Both the position numbers and the translations under genes were made by a program. The notes beneath the pieces are model-generated. The model was not told where the DNA came from. It made no database searches and saw nothing but the letters and a program-made list of their open reading frames with translations. Shown piece after piece: positions 35,152 through 43,860 of a DNA stretch of 64,000 nt. Origin of the DNA: CAWHPS01 sp963831235 (GTDB lineage Bacteria > Fibrobacterota > OXYB2-FULL-49-7 > JAEUSG01); NCBI GenBank assembly GCA_963831235.1, contig CAWHPS010000043.1:62001-126000 (forward strand), written 5' to 3'. Each line of letters begins with the position of its first letter. The first letter of the stretch is position 1.

Positions 35152-35892
35152 ATGGATCCACAAGAAACTTTTAATATCTGGGCGCCCGAAGAATCGATTT
35201 GGAGTAATTGGGCCAAACCGGTGCTCTTTAATTCCCTCGTTGATGAAACGCTGGATCCTTTGGAGGGGCCTTTTCCGGGAATTGCAAATTTCCCAAACGC
35301 TGCATCGAAATCTGCTTGTATCATAGATATTGCCGGAGAAGAGGCTATTACCCTTTCAATGTCGCTGGCGGAAAAAGGATATCGTCCGGTCCCCCTCTTC
35401 AACAGCGTAGAAGCCCCAGCTCAGATTGTTAATGTCACTGGAATCGTTCATAGTCTTGGAAGAGCAGCGGGATATTTAAGGACATTGAAGATACCTTATA
35501 ACGCTCCGCCAGTATTCCTTCTGGATGCATTGCGCCATGGTAATTCTGCAATGGTTAGCCCAGGCCATTTTGATAATCGCTCAGTGGTTGTGCCTCAGGA
35601 TATGCCTTCAGCAAGGTTTTTAATGCAAAATGGCATTCAACATTTAGTCCTAATATCTTATAAAGTGCAGGATGATTTATCCCATATCTTATTCAGATAT
35701 CAGGAGCAAGGGATTGATGTTTCACTTTTCTCAATGGAAGACCATGGTTTAAAAAAGATTACGGTTGGCAAACCATCAAAATATAAAAGTCTTTGGTATC
35801 GCATTCTGGTGCTATGGGGCCTGAAAAGAAATTCTACAGGAGGATTTGGCGCTGTGATTCCAGAACCTTCAGCGAGTGGTGGCTGGGGCTAA
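35152..35892 (+). CDS. unknown protein of the ATP-grasp operon, 246 aa
   Basis: Starts MDPQETFNIWAPEESIWSNW after AAAGGAG (10 bp behind the previous stop). It has a Rossmann-like pattern (ACIIDIAGEEAITLSMSLAE, then GYRPVPLFNSV) and a Gly-rich tail (GGFGAVIPEPSASGGWG) with a conserved look. I recognise it as a partner of such ATP-grasp genes but not its function. Confidence 0.65.
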   Translation: MDPQETFNIWAPEESIWSNWAKPVLFNSLVDETLDPLEGPFPGIANFPNAASKSACIIDIAGEEAITLSMSLAEKGYRPVPLFNSVEAPAQIVNVTGIVHSLGRAAGYLRTLKIPYNAPPVFLLDALRHGNSAMVSPGHFDNRSVVVPQDMPSARFLMQNGIQHLVLISYKVQDDLSHILFRYQEQGIDVSLFSMEDHGLKKITVGKPSKYKSLWYRILVLWGLKRNSTGGFGAVIPEPSASGGWG

Positions 35893-36022
35893 TTATTGGT
35901 GATGCCATAAAGTGGACTTATGGCCAGACTACGAGTATCTGGGAATCTCCACAAGGGTTATCCTTTTTACCAGATAATTCCATCGCCTCTTGTAATTCCA
36001 GAATGACCGGTTGTTAGAAATG

Positions 36023-36313
36023 TTACGCCGCAATGAGCTTCTTAATCTTTGCAGCTTCTTGTGCGTCTACAAAACTGCCAGTGACAAATTTATGTAAAAC
36101 ACTTGTGACTAGCGTTTGATACGGCATTCCTTCTTTTTCCGCTTTTTCCTTAAGGGATAAGAGGTCGGTACTATTAATGCGAATTGTCATTGATGTATTT
36201 TTCCCTTTGGCATTTCTTAATGCTTCAAGGTGTCTTTTCTTAACAAGGGCGGCAACAGGTTTGAATTCGCCTTTTTCATAACTCTTTACAATTTGTCTTT
36301 CTTCACTATTCAT
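36023..36313 (-). CDS. BrnA/CopG-like antitoxin, 96 aa
   Basis: The C-terminal ribbon-helix-helix pattern reads SMTIRINSTDLLSLKEKAEK, then GMPYQTLVTSVLHKFVTG, as in RHH antitoxins of type II systems (BrnA-like). The start at 36313 (MNSEERQIVKSY) has GGAGG 5 bp upstream; a longer frame lacks this. It follows the toxin frame directly (its stop at 36315-36317 precedes the ATG). The DNA-binding domain is intact, so autoregulation is still possible. Confidence 0.82.
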   Translation of the reverse strand: MNSEERQIVKSYEKGEFKPVAALVKKRHLEALRNAKGKNTSMTIRINSTDLLSLKEKAEKEGMPYQTLVTSVLHKFVTGSFVDAQEAAKIKKLIAA

Positions 36314-36314
36314 A

Positions 36315-36581
36315 TTAACCTCCATATTTCTTGTTTAGTTTCCGTGATGGAATTATTGTTTTAAGAAATATCTAATCCCCGTTCTCGACATAAGGGATCA
36401 TATAGACATACCCTTTAATCCTGGCAATAAAGATTCTTTGATGTTTGTATTTAGGGTTGATGTTTTCAGCATCTTCAAGTATATCCTTTTCATCGCAATT
36501 GATAAAATCTTCGAAAGATACTCCCCTTGTCCGCTTTAAAAGTTCGTTTTTAGCTGAATCAAACCGTATTGTACTATCCAT
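36315..36581 (-). pseudogene. BrnT-like toxin with an in-frame amber codon
   Basis: The frame is KNELLKRTRGVSFEDFINCD, then QRIFIARIKGYVYMIPYVENGD, the core of the BrnT/DUF4258-like toxin. A TAG at 36372-36374 stops it after 69 residues. Beyond the TAG the same frame reads IFLKTIIPSRKLNKKYGG and then TAA, which is exactly the family's conserved C-terminal end. So a single nonsense change separates this gene from a complete 88-residue toxin. Unless the TAG is suppressed, the toxin lacks the C-terminal residues; the antitoxin is intact. Confidence 0.82.
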
Positions 36582-36777
36582 TAGATAAATATATTACAAA
36601 GTAAGTACAATGTTAAATGATATTTGAAAAACTCTTTTTGTGTCCGACTGGGAATCAAGTCGTGACTTTCGGGCATAGGAGGTGATTCCAACTTATGTCA
36701 GATAAATATATACATTTTCCTGACAAAACCAAGGTGATTCTTTCGCTGTCTGAACCCCTTAAAATTTAACAGTCGGA

Positions 36778-37004
36778 TTATTCGGTTTATCCGGTTTTGA
36801 TGCACGTGACGCATAATGTTAAGCTAAACAAAGAGTAAGATCGGCGTTTTCTTCTTAAATCCGCCAAATGTTTACATAATGGCTAATAAATATTTCAATG
36901 TGGTCCAATAGCGGTACAACCCCCTTGTAAGTGGTTGATAAATATAAGAAAATTTTCAGCAAGGGACTCTAAAATCCCTGTGTCCGTTAGTGAAGATTCT
37001 GCGA
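36778..37004. repeat. 227-bp direct repeat, left copy
   Basis: The sequence from TTATTCGGTTTATCCGG to GTGAAGATTCTGCGA recurs at 38608-38835 with about 85% identity by eye and small indels (shared blocks GACGCATAATGTTAAGCTAAA, AATAAATATTTCAATGTGG and CAAGGGACTCTAAAATCCCT). Both copies include a 3'-tRNA-like segment. They flank the truncated ATPase gene and the HigBA module. Confidence 0.75.
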
Positions 37005-37015
37005 GGCGCCATGTG

Positions 37016-37057
37016 GAACCCCTTAATATAGCAATATGTTAAGGGGTTCTTTTATTT
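37016..37057 (+). terminator. intrinsic terminator after the tRNA-like relic
   Basis: GAACCCCTTAA (37016-37026) and TTAAGGGGTTC (37039-37049) form an 11-bp stem, followed by TTTTATTT. It resembles the terminator after the relic at 31623-31654. Confidence 0.7.
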
Positions 37058-37315
37058 GAGCTCTTTTGGTTTCCAAAACCTTCAATATCTCTATCCTCAA
37101 TACTCAATACTTTTTATAGCGACCAATCTCAGAAAATATTTATCCTTTTCTGCGGTGCAGACTTGAACTCAAATACAAAACCTCCATATGCCATCTTCTC
37201 TCCATATTTCAAAATTGCCCGAAAATTCCCTCGGCTTAATAGAAAAGAAGAACGAACTTTAATACGAAATATCTGGAAAGGCGACGCCATGTCCCGACAG
37301 AAATTACCTTTGCAT

Positions 37316-37798
37316 TTAACCAGCTTTTTCCTTTACCGAACTATGACGACGGTCTACGGTAAAATTCTTATAAATTGCGGCAACAATGACCTTTTCTGGG
37401 ACCCTCGTCTCTGTTGCAATTTCGGACCTATAGAAGGTTACCATCAAACCGCTTTTGATCTTTTCAAATGTCACGCTTACACCTGCGGCTTTGCATTCCA
37501 CGCTGATGCGACGAAGTCCGGATCCCCATTTTTCGATATCCTCTGAGAGATAAAGTGTCTCAGCGATTAAAGGATTACGGGGAATACTTGGTTCGGTTCC
37601 TTTGATGAAATCTTCCGGCGAATAATCGAAAGGAAATTGGCCGGGATTAAAGATTTCTATTCTGTCCCGATAGATGGCAATTTCGTTGCTCTTAGGATTG
37701 GTAAAATCCCTGTGGCACAATGAATTGATGATGGCTTCCTTAATGGCACGTATAGGAATCTCAGGAATTTCCAGTCGACGACTTCCAGAAAGATCTGC
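37316..37798 (-). pseudogene. C-terminal fragment of an ATP-binding (HATPase_c_4) regulator
   Basis: The open frame reads GSRRLEIPEIPIRAIKEAI, INSLCHRDFTNPKSNEIAIY, RDRIEIFNPGQFPFDYSPED, then RNPLIAETLYLSEDIEKWGSG, the C-terminal histidine-kinase-like ATPase domain of AlbA_2/HATPase_c_4 proteins (YHRD, NPG and EKWGxG blocks). The N-terminal AlbA_2 domain is missing (the frame opens after a TGA at 37799-37801) and the C-terminal tail is short and odd. This is a decayed gene between the repeats; no complete copy is in the window. Confidence 0.8.
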
Positions 37799-37822
37799 TC
37801 ACGCCAACTATTAACGCAGCGT

Positions 37823-37865
37823 GTTATTAATAACGCTTGACATTATTAACCATTTTTATTATTAT
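37823..37865 (+). promoter_or_regulatory. promoter and candidate operator of higBA
   Basis: TTGACA (37837-37842) and TATTAT (37860-37865) form a sigma-70-type promoter with a 17-bp spacer, 9 bp before the toxin ATG. The 12-bp palindrome GTTATTAATAAC (37823-37834) lies just upstream of the -35 box and is a likely binding site for the HigA antitoxin. Confidence 0.65.
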
Positions 37866-37874
37866 TACTCAAGG

Positions 37875-38156
37875 ATGATCAAGAGCTTTAAATCCCAGGA
37901 AGCCGAGAAGCTGTTCAACCGTGAGTTTTCGCGCAAGCTGCCTCACGTTATACAAGGAATAGCAATCCGGAAGCTGTGGATGCTCCATGCAGCAGGGAAT
38001 GTCAACGACTTAAGACTGCCGCCGTCCAATCATCTTGAACTCCTCAAAGGGGACAGAAAAGGGCTATATAGCATTCGCATAAACGATCAATGGCGGATCT
38101 GTTTCAAATGGTCCGAATCGGATGCCCATGATGTTGAGATTGTTGACTATCATTAA
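37875..38156 (+). CDS. higB: HigB-type toxin, 93 aa
   Basis: The RelE/HigB-superfamily pattern is clear: SFKSQEAEKLFNREFSRKL, GIAIRKLWMLHAAGNVNDLR, LPPSNHLELLKGDRKGLYSI and RINDQWRICFKW. The start is ATG 37875; a longer frame runs into the operator. The protein would cut mRNA on ribosomes. Length is usual (about 92-95). It lies 12 bp before higA, toxin first, as is typical for HigBA. Confidence 0.92.
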   Translation: MIKSFKSQEAEKLFNREFSRKLPHVIQGIAIRKLWMLHAAGNVNDLRLPPSNHLELLKGDRKGLYSIRINDQWRICFKWSESDAHDVEIVDYH

Positions 38157-38168
38157 TGGAGGTAAACA

Positions 38169-38498
38169 ATGAATAAGCATGATAAATTACCCCCGGTTCA
38201 TCCCGGTGAAATCCTTAAGGAGGAATTTCTGTCGCCGTACGAAATCACCCAGTACAGGTTGGCTAAAGACATTGGCGTTCCGCCCCGTCGCATCAATGAG
38301 ATCGTGCATGGTACACGAGCCCTCACACCCGACACAGCCCTTCGTTTAAGTCGGTACTTCGGAACAACCGCTCAATTCTGGCTGAACCTACAGACCCATT
38401 ATGACTTGGAAGTTGCTTCGGACAAATCCCTTGATAAGATTGAACACCTGATAAAAAAGTTTCAACCAGCCAGAAAAATGAATAAAGTCGCGGCTTGA
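38169..38498 (+). CDS. higA: HigA-type antitoxin, 109 aa
   Basis: The XRE-type helix-turn-helix shows: HPGEILKEEFLSPYEITQYR, LAKDIGVPPRRINEIVHGT, RALTPDTALRLSRYFGTTAQ, then the dimer region FWLNLQTHYDLEVASDK. This is the HigA antitoxin, which neutralises HigB and represses the operon. It has a good GGAGG site before the ATG at 38169. Both genes are intact. Confidence 0.93.
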   Translation: MNKHDKLPPVHPGEILKEEFLSPYEITQYRLAKDIGVPPRRINEIVHGTRALTPDTALRLSRYFGTTAQFWLNLQTHYDLEVASDKSLDKIEHLIKKFQPARKMNKVAA

Positions 38499-38607
38499 TA
38501 AAAAAAGCCTGTTAGGGTGATTAATCCGCTATGATATTCAGCGGATAATAAAGTGAACATTATCGCTCTTTGAATCTTTCAAAATGGCCGCCACAAGCAC
38601 AATCGTT

Positions 38608-38835
38608 TTATTCGGTTTATCCGGTTTTTGAACACATGACGCATAATGTTAAGCTAAATAAAGACGGATGTTGGAGTTTTCTTTCTGAATTCGCCAAAAG
38701 TTTACAGAACGGCGAATAAATATTTCAATGTGGTACCAATAGTGGTTCAACCCCTTTGTAAGTGATTGATAAATATAAGAAAATGTTCAGCAAGGGACTC
38801 TAAAATCCCTGTGTCCGTTAGTGAAGATTCTGCGA
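38608..38835. repeat. 228-bp direct repeat, right copy
   Basis: The second copy of the repeat at 36778-37004. Its end again has the tRNA-like segment CAAGGGACTCTAAAATCCCT and GTCCGTTAGTGAAGATTCTG, but after TGCGA (38835) it diverges and lacks the GGCGCCA and the terminator. It fills most of the 385-bp gap between higA and the histidine kinase gene. Confidence 0.75.
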
Positions 38836-38883
38836 TCTGTTTTCAAATCTTTATCTGCTAATCTGTCTGAATAAAATCAGTAT

Positions 38884-41800
38884 TTAATATACACTTAAAT
38901 TCCGCGATAATTTACCCCCGCCCCCCGTTTTCATATGGTTATTCAGCATGGCTGAAAGCTTGTCCATGCCAAAAGGTTTACAGATGCTGGCAGTGAAACC
39001 ATATTCATGCGGATTGGCCATGACAGGATCTTCTGAATAACCACTGGTAACAAAAACCTTGATGTCCATATTTATTTTACGGATTTCAGCAACCGCTTCC
39101 ATTCCACCCATTTCGCCAGGTATGGTGAGATCAAAAAGCATTCCAGCTATCGCTCGATTAGCCTTGGTTTCCTCAGCAAGGAAGTCCAGCGCTTCCTGCC
39201 CGTTTTTTCTGCAGACCACCGAATAACCGAAAGATTCCAGCATGCCTGCGATGGTCTCCAGTATCCCCGGTTCATCATCCATGAGAAGGAATGTGCCTTG
39301 ACCAACATGAATGGTGCTTGCAGCGCCTGTAACAGAGTCAACGGCGCCAATAAGGGCGGGCAAAAAAACATGGAACGTACTGCCTTTCCCCTGTTCGGAT
39401 TCAACATCAATACAACCGCCGTGCCGCTTGAGGATAGTGAAGCAGGTGGCTAAGCCAAGCCCGTGTCCTGTGGTTTTCGTCGTGAAGAAAGGGTCAAATA
39501 TCCGAGGGAGAATTTCCTTGGGGATGCCTATGCCGCTGTCTTTAATGGATATCCTGACATACTCGCCTTTTTCCAATACTGAATGTTCCTTTTCATGAAG
39601 CACGATATTATTTGCGGTCAGTTGAATGGTTCCGCCCATGGGCATGGCCTGCCTGGCGTTGATGAAAACATTGTCCATGACCTGGCCAATCTGATTCTGG
39701 TCAAAATCGCACAACCAAAGGTTCGGCTCAATTTCATATCGTGCGTTCACGTTGGATCCGCTGAGCGCAAATTGAGTGGTTTCCTGAACAAATGGGAACA
39801 AGGATTGGATTTTCTTAATAGGATTGCCGCCCTTGGCGAATGTCATCAATTGGCCTGTAAGATCTTTCGCCCGCTCCATACTGTTCAGCGACTTTCCAAG
39901 ATAGTTCTTAATTTTATCGTCTTTTGATTTCTTGTGCGCCAGTTCGATGTAGCCGAAGATCTGGGCCAGCAGGTTATTGAAATCGTGGGCAATGCCGCCT
40001 GCGAGAATACCGAGGGACTCAAGTTTTTGAACATTATGCAGGGTTTCTTCCGAGTGTTTGCGCTCAGTGATGTCGTAGTTTACTCCCAACATGCGGACAG
40101 CTTTGCCTTGGTTGTCCCGGATAACGATTCCATCAGCCTTGATATACCTGACAGTACCATCAGAATGCTGTACACGAAATTCGATATCATAGGGTTTTTT
40201 GTCGCGGATGGCCGCCTGACAGGCATCCCAGGCGTAAGCGATGTCATCCGAATGCAGCCCTTTTTTCCATATTTCAACGCCGTAATTCGCCGGTTTCTTT
40301 GCGATGCCGTACAAACGAAACATCTGATCATCCCACACCATTTTATTGTTGACTATGTCCCAGTCCCAAATGCCCAGATTGGCGGAGGAGGTGGCAAGTT
40401 CGAGTCGTTCTTTGGTTTCCCGAAGGACTTGTTCCGCCCTTATGCGTTCGGTTATGTCGGTCATAAAAGAGATGCTCACGGTTTTGTCTGATAGCCGTAT
40501 AGGAGCAACCCACAAATGCATGGGGAATTGTGCTCCGTCTGCACGCAAGGCGACTGATTCATACTCAGGGAGAACAGGAAGAGCCAACATGCGGCGTCGG
40601 GTCCGTTCCCTGCTCTCTTCCCGGAATTGGGGCGCAAAGAAATCTGTTGCTGGTCGCCCAATCAGTTCTTTGAGGCCTTGCAAGCCCAACATGTCCAGAC
40701 ATTTTCGATTTGCATACAAACCGGTTCCTTCAAGGTTCCACACGCCGATTGCGACCGGCGCCTGTTCCACAAAAGCCTGAAATCGCAAATCACTCTCCCG
40801 CAGCGACTCCTCAGCCTGCTTGCGCTCGGTGACATCACGGGTAACGCCACGATAGCCTGACAGATTGCCCTCGACATCAAAGAAAGGGACACCGCTGATT
40901 TCAATTTGCCTCACCCGTCCTGCACCGTCCAGGCTTCGCATTTCCATGTTTTTAATAGGGGATGCCGACACCATTAAAGCTGAAAAACCTTTAACCGCTT
41001 GGTCCTGATCTTCGCGCGGCAATAAGCTGAAGGGTGATTTGCCGAGCATGTCCTTAGGATTCAGGCCCCAGAGCGCCTTCATTTGCGGACTGCAATATGT
41101 GTAGTTGCCTCGGGAATCCATTTCCCAGATGAAGTCATTGGTGCTTTCAACCAACGCCTGGAATTTCTTCTGGCTCTCCTGAAGCGCCAATTCTGCGTCT
41201 TTGCGTTCCGTAATGTCATGACTGAAGATTACCACGGCGTTAACGTCCGGATTTCTCAGCAGATTCTGCGCCACACTCTGAAGCCAGCGCCAGGAACCGT
41301 CCTTGTGGCGGGTCCGAAATTCCGCGACAAGGGGTTTTCCGGGGTTTTGCAGTACGTGCTGCCAGAGTTCCTTGATTTCCGCCGAATCGTCGGGATGCAC
41401 TGTTTCAAACCCGTTCCGGCCCTCACGTTCATTTTCGGAATAGCCATTGATCCGGGCATAAGACGGACTCCGGTAAAGAATTCTGCCCGCATCGTCACAG
41501 AAGGCGATGCCGTCGAAACTATTCTCGACAACCGCCCGGAACTTGGCTTCGCTCTCCCGCACCGCCTGCTCGGCCTGCTTGCGCTCAGTGATGTTTTCAA
41601 AGACCGCGACTACTTCGCCGGAGGGAAGCTTATAGATATAATTTTCATACCATCCGGATAATTGCTGGTCATTGTAAAACGTTATAGGATGATTTTCCGC
41701 TCTGCCGGTTCGCCAAACTCTTCGAATAACATCGAGTAATCCAAATTTCTCTATTCCCGGACGCATGGCAAGAAGACTTTTGCCAATGAGCCGCTCTCGC

Positions 41801-42525
41801 TTATCATTGTCAATCGCTTCAGCAGCCTGGTTGAAATCCTTGAATACAAAGTCATTGCCGTTATCAATGGCTTGGTAGACCGCAACTCCGCTTTTAATAC
41901 CGTTGAACAAATTCCTGTACTGATTCTCGCTATACTGTAAATTTAATTCCAAACGTTTTTGTTCAAGCATATTTGCGGTAATGGCCGCAAAAGCCAGAAC
42001 TTCCTCCCTGTTAGGAGCTTCCTGGCCGGATCCGCCCGCAATAACGGCCGTGCCCGCGATTTTATCCCCGGCCATAAGGACCACCGGCATGAACCATACA
42101 ATGCCGAACCATTTCTCGACAGCCTTGCCCAGGATATCCGGTATGGCGCCTAAAGACAACTCATGGAGAGAAGAAAGCGTGGCGGATGAAGATCCCATCA
42201 TCATCCGGTACTGATCTTCATTAACGTGTACCCGGTAACCGGCCAGTTGTGTTCCAAGCAGTTTCGTTGCCATGCCATTCTCATCATCAGTCAACGAACT
42301 GGCCTTGACCACCAAATCCGACACCTTTTCATCATACTCACTGACCCATGAGGCTTTCGCATCGAAAATGGTCTTGAGCCTTTTAACAATAAGAGGGTAA
42401 ACATCATGATGTTTAAGATGGGTGAGTTCCACGGCATACTCATTTATTGCACGGAGAATTTTGATGTGTTTAAGCAGAGCCTCTTCAGACTCTTTATTCT
42501 TAGGTTTTTTTATTGGATCAGGCAT
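38884..42525 (-). CDS. GAF-PAS hybrid sensor histidine kinase with C-terminal receiver, 1213 aa
   Basis: Start MPDPIKK (42525) has GGGGAGG about 7 bp upstream. Order: N-terminal GAF-like region (residues about 20-200); five PAS domains (about 205-330, 330-455, 455-580, 580-700, 700-830; KFRAVVENSFDGIAFCDDAG is one start); phospho-acceptor helix (LESLGILAGGIAHDFNNLLA, His about 845); ATPase with N box QNQIGQVMDNVFINARQAMP, DSGIGIP and GHGLGLA; then a receiver domain with FLLMDDEPGILETI and phospho-acceptor Asp in GMLFDLTIPGEMGG. No membrane helix is evident, so it is a cytoplasmic hybrid kinase. No partner response regulator lies next to it; the own receiver domain may pass phosphate on. Confidence 0.92.
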   Translation of the reverse strand: MPDPIKKPKNKESEEALLKHIKILRAINEYAVELTHLKHHDVYPLIVKRLKTIFDAKASWVSEYDEKVSDLVVKASSLTDDENGMATKLLGTQLAGYRVHVNEDQYRMMMGSSSATLSSLHELSLGAIPDILGKAVEKWFGIVWFMPVVLMAGDKIAGTAVIAGGSGQEAPNREEVLAFAAITANMLEQKRLELNLQYSENQYRNLFNGIKSGVAVYQAIDNGNDFVFKDFNQAAEAIDNDKRERLIGKSLLAMRPGIEKFGLLDVIRRVWRTGRAENHPITFYNDQQLSGWYENYIYKLPSGEVVAVFENITERKQAEQAVRESEAKFRAVVENSFDGIAFCDDAGRILYRSPSYARINGYSENEREGRNGFETVHPDDSAEIKELWQHVLQNPGKPLVAEFRTRHKDGSWRWLQSVAQNLLRNPDVNAVVIFSHDITERKDAELALQESQKKFQALVESTNDFIWEMDSRGNYTYCSPQMKALWGLNPKDMLGKSPFSLLPREDQDQAVKGFSALMVSASPIKNMEMRSLDGAGRVRQIEISGVPFFDVEGNLSGYRGVTRDVTERKQAEESLRESDLRFQAFVEQAPVAIGVWNLEGTGLYANRKCLDMLGLQGLKELIGRPATDFFAPQFREESRERTRRRMLALPVLPEYESVALRADGAQFPMHLWVAPIRLSDKTVSISFMTDITERIRAEQVLRETKERLELATSSANLGIWDWDIVNNKMVWDDQMFRLYGIAKKPANYGVEIWKKGLHSDDIAYAWDACQAAIRDKKPYDIEFRVQHSDGTVRYIKADGIVIRDNQGKAVRMLGVNYDITERKHSEETLHNVQKLESLGILAGGIAHDFNNLLAQIFGYIELAHKKSKDDKIKNYLGKSLNSMERAKDLTGQLMTFAKGGNPIKKIQSLFPFVQETTQFALSGSNVNARYEIEPNLWLCDFDQNQIGQVMDNVFINARQAMPMGGTIQLTANNIVLHEKEHSVLEKGEYVRISIKDSGIGIPKEILPRIFDPFFTTKTTGHGLGLATCFTILKRHGGCIDVESEQGKGSTFHVFLPALIGAVDSVTGAASTIHVGQGTFLLMDDEPGILETIAGMLESFGYSVVCRKNGQEALDFLAEETKANRAIAGMLFDLTIPGEMGGMEAVAEIRKINMDIKVFVTSGYSEDPVMANPHEYGFTASICKPFGMDKLSAMLNNHMKTGGGGKLSRNLSVY

Positions 42526-42763
42526 TAAAAAGTCCTCCCCTAATGCCACTATAAAAGACAGGAATATGATTTACTAAAATACAAACTAAATGATAAATAT
42601 TAATAGGGATAAAAGTAAATATAATCCATGCCTGAATTGAATCGAAATATTTCCCGGGTACGAAAAGCAAAAATGAGAAACCAAGCACCGCAATACTCCC
42701 TGCCAAAGTGTAGTGGTCGACTTTCTTTGACAGAAAAAAGCTGATCGTTAAGTGGATTCCCAT
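42518..42763 (-). CDS. small membrane protein, 81 aa, overlapping the kinase start
   Basis: Three hydrophobic segments are present (near residues 5-15, 18-38 and 42-65; AVLGFSFLLFVPGKYF and AWIIFTFIPINIYHLVCILV). The frame overlaps the first 3 codons of the kinase gene. It could be a real small membrane protein upstream of the kinase; a weakness is the absence of a clear Shine-Dalgarno site. Confidence 0.4.
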   Translation of the reverse strand: MGIHLTISFFLSKKVDHYTLAGSIAVLGFSFLLFVPGKYFDSIQAWIIFTFIPINIYHLVCILVNHIPVFYSGIRGGLFNA

Positions 42764-43205
42764 ACCTCTAGCTTCACATGAGGACTTTTAAACCAGCCGA
42801 ATGGCATTAATTCACGCGTGCTAGCGATGAACCATGCAGAGTGGTGATTAAGTGACAAGACTTGAAGGTGCTTCTTTCCCTATCTTATACATTAATTTTA
42901 TATTATGTGAATCAATGATCCATAGGGCAACCAATATCTAGTTGACAATTGCCAGCCAAAAGGAAAAGAATGCGCGCGAAAACATTATACATAAAATCCA
43001 TAAAGAAGGTAGTAAAAATATTATAATTTGCCATGTTTAACTGGTTTTTTCTGTACATGCAACTACTACCAGCTTGAAAGGAGGAAACTCAAGTAAATAG
43101 GAGAGTCTAAGAAAAAGTTCTAATAACTATTAAAAATGCTGTTCTGTTGAATTCAACATGAACAAATGAATAGAGAAAATAACTACTCAACAAATGAGGG
43201 AAACT
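42764..43205. other. 442-bp region with cassette-boundary-like repeat
   Basis: No gene is visible. The segment 42776-42862 (TCACATGAGG, then CAGCCGAATGGCA, then ATGAACCATGCAGAGTGGTG) is a diverged copy of 43977-44065 (TCACATGAGG, then CGGCTGAATGGCA, then ATAAACCGTGCAGGGCGATA), so the crystallin-like gene between them has similar sequence on both sides. A GAGGGA precedes the start at 43206. Confidence 0.6.
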
Positions 43206-43826
43206 ATGGATACTTTTATATTTGATGGCAAAGAGTGCACTGAAGATGGAATTACTTTAGCTAAATACTTATGTGCATGTCCTGAAGGCACTAATAAGTT
43301 ATATGGGTTTAGTGGTGAAAAACAGTTCCTTTCTTGGGCGGTTAAAAAAGGATTGTCTAAAGAAATAAAAAACCTATTAATAAAGGAAAAAGCGGCAAGA
43401 AAAGAAATTAATGGAATGACTGAAAAGACAATTGATCAATTAGCAAAAAAGAGGTCCGAAGAGGCTACTGCAAAATTCACAGAAGTTAAAGCTATATTAA
43501 AGAAAAACAAAGTAAAATTAGAAGACTCTAAAGGTATAGTTGATCTTTTTCATAAAGGCATTATTGGAAGTGCGGTGCTTTACTCTAAAGTGAATTGTAA
43601 AGGTTCAAGTCAATTTTTACTGTCAGGGGTGCCTTACCCAAATTTTAAATGGTTATTGTTTAATGATAAAGCATGTTCAGGGATAGCTGGCTTTACGGGT
43701 TGCTTTCTTTTCGAGCATACTTTATATCGAGGCACTTGTTATTATGTTTACCCTTTTCAGATAATCCCTGGGGCAGATATTAATTTCGGAGGTTTTAATC
43801 AAAAAGCATCTTCTGCAATTTTGTGA
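43206..43826 (+). CDS. beta/gamma-crystallin-like protein, cassette gene, 206 aa
   Basis: The N-terminal half is charged and helical (KGLSKEIKNLLIKEKAARKE, EKTIDQLAKKRSEEATAKF). The C-terminal half has a crystallin-type Greek-key pattern: VLYSKVNCKGSSQFLL, then LFEHTLYRGTCYYVYPF, then NFGGFNQKASSAI (the final ASSAI resembles the conserved S-S-I/calcium-binding box). Such domains bind calcium or stabilise stress proteins in bacteria. It stands alone between repeated non-coding segments, as expected for a single-gene cassette. ATG 43206 with GAGGGA upstream. No signal peptide. Confidence 0.6.
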   Translation: MDTFIFDGKECTEDGITLAKYLCACPEGTNKLYGFSGEKQFLSWAVKKGLSKEIKNLLIKEKAARKEINGMTEKTIDQLAKKRSEEATAKFTEVKAILKKNKVKLEDSKGIVDLFHKGIIGSAVLYSKVNCKGSSQFLLSGVPYPNFKWLLFNDKACSGIAGFTGCFLFEHTLYRGTCYYVYPFQIIPGADINFGGFNQKASSAIL

Positions 43827-43860
43827 TACCTAAAAGAAAAGGCCTTTCCTTCATAAAGGA

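Larger units (their letters stand above)
36582..37315. other. non-coding 734-bp region with direct repeat, tRNA-like relic and terminator
   Basis: No gene is visible. It holds the first 227-bp direct repeat (36778-37004), a relic of a tRNA 3' half (AGGGACTCTAAAATCCCT near 36962-36979 and GATTCTGCGAGGCGCCA to 37011) and the hairpin GAACCCCTTAA / TTAAGGGGTTC at 37016-37049 followed by TTTTATTT. Confidence 0.6.

Noticed and set aside
36962..37011. An anticodon-arm-like stem (AGGGA CTCTAAAA TCCCT) resembling a pyrrolysine or amber-suppressor tRNA near a gene with an in-frame TAG
   Set aside because: No 5' half, no complete D-arm or matching acceptor strand, loop of 8 nt instead of 7. No pylS-type genes are visible. 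Suppression of the TAG in the toxin is therefore not supported.
37163..37546. A plus-strand open frame opposite the ATPase remnant
   Set aside because: The minus strand has the HATPase_c_4 motifs; the plus frame is a shadow.
40050..41660. Long open frames on the plus strand opposite the PAS histidine kinase
   Set aside because: The minus-strand frame has clear PAS, HisKA, ATPase and receiver motifs over its full length; the plus-strand frames contain none and are shadows.
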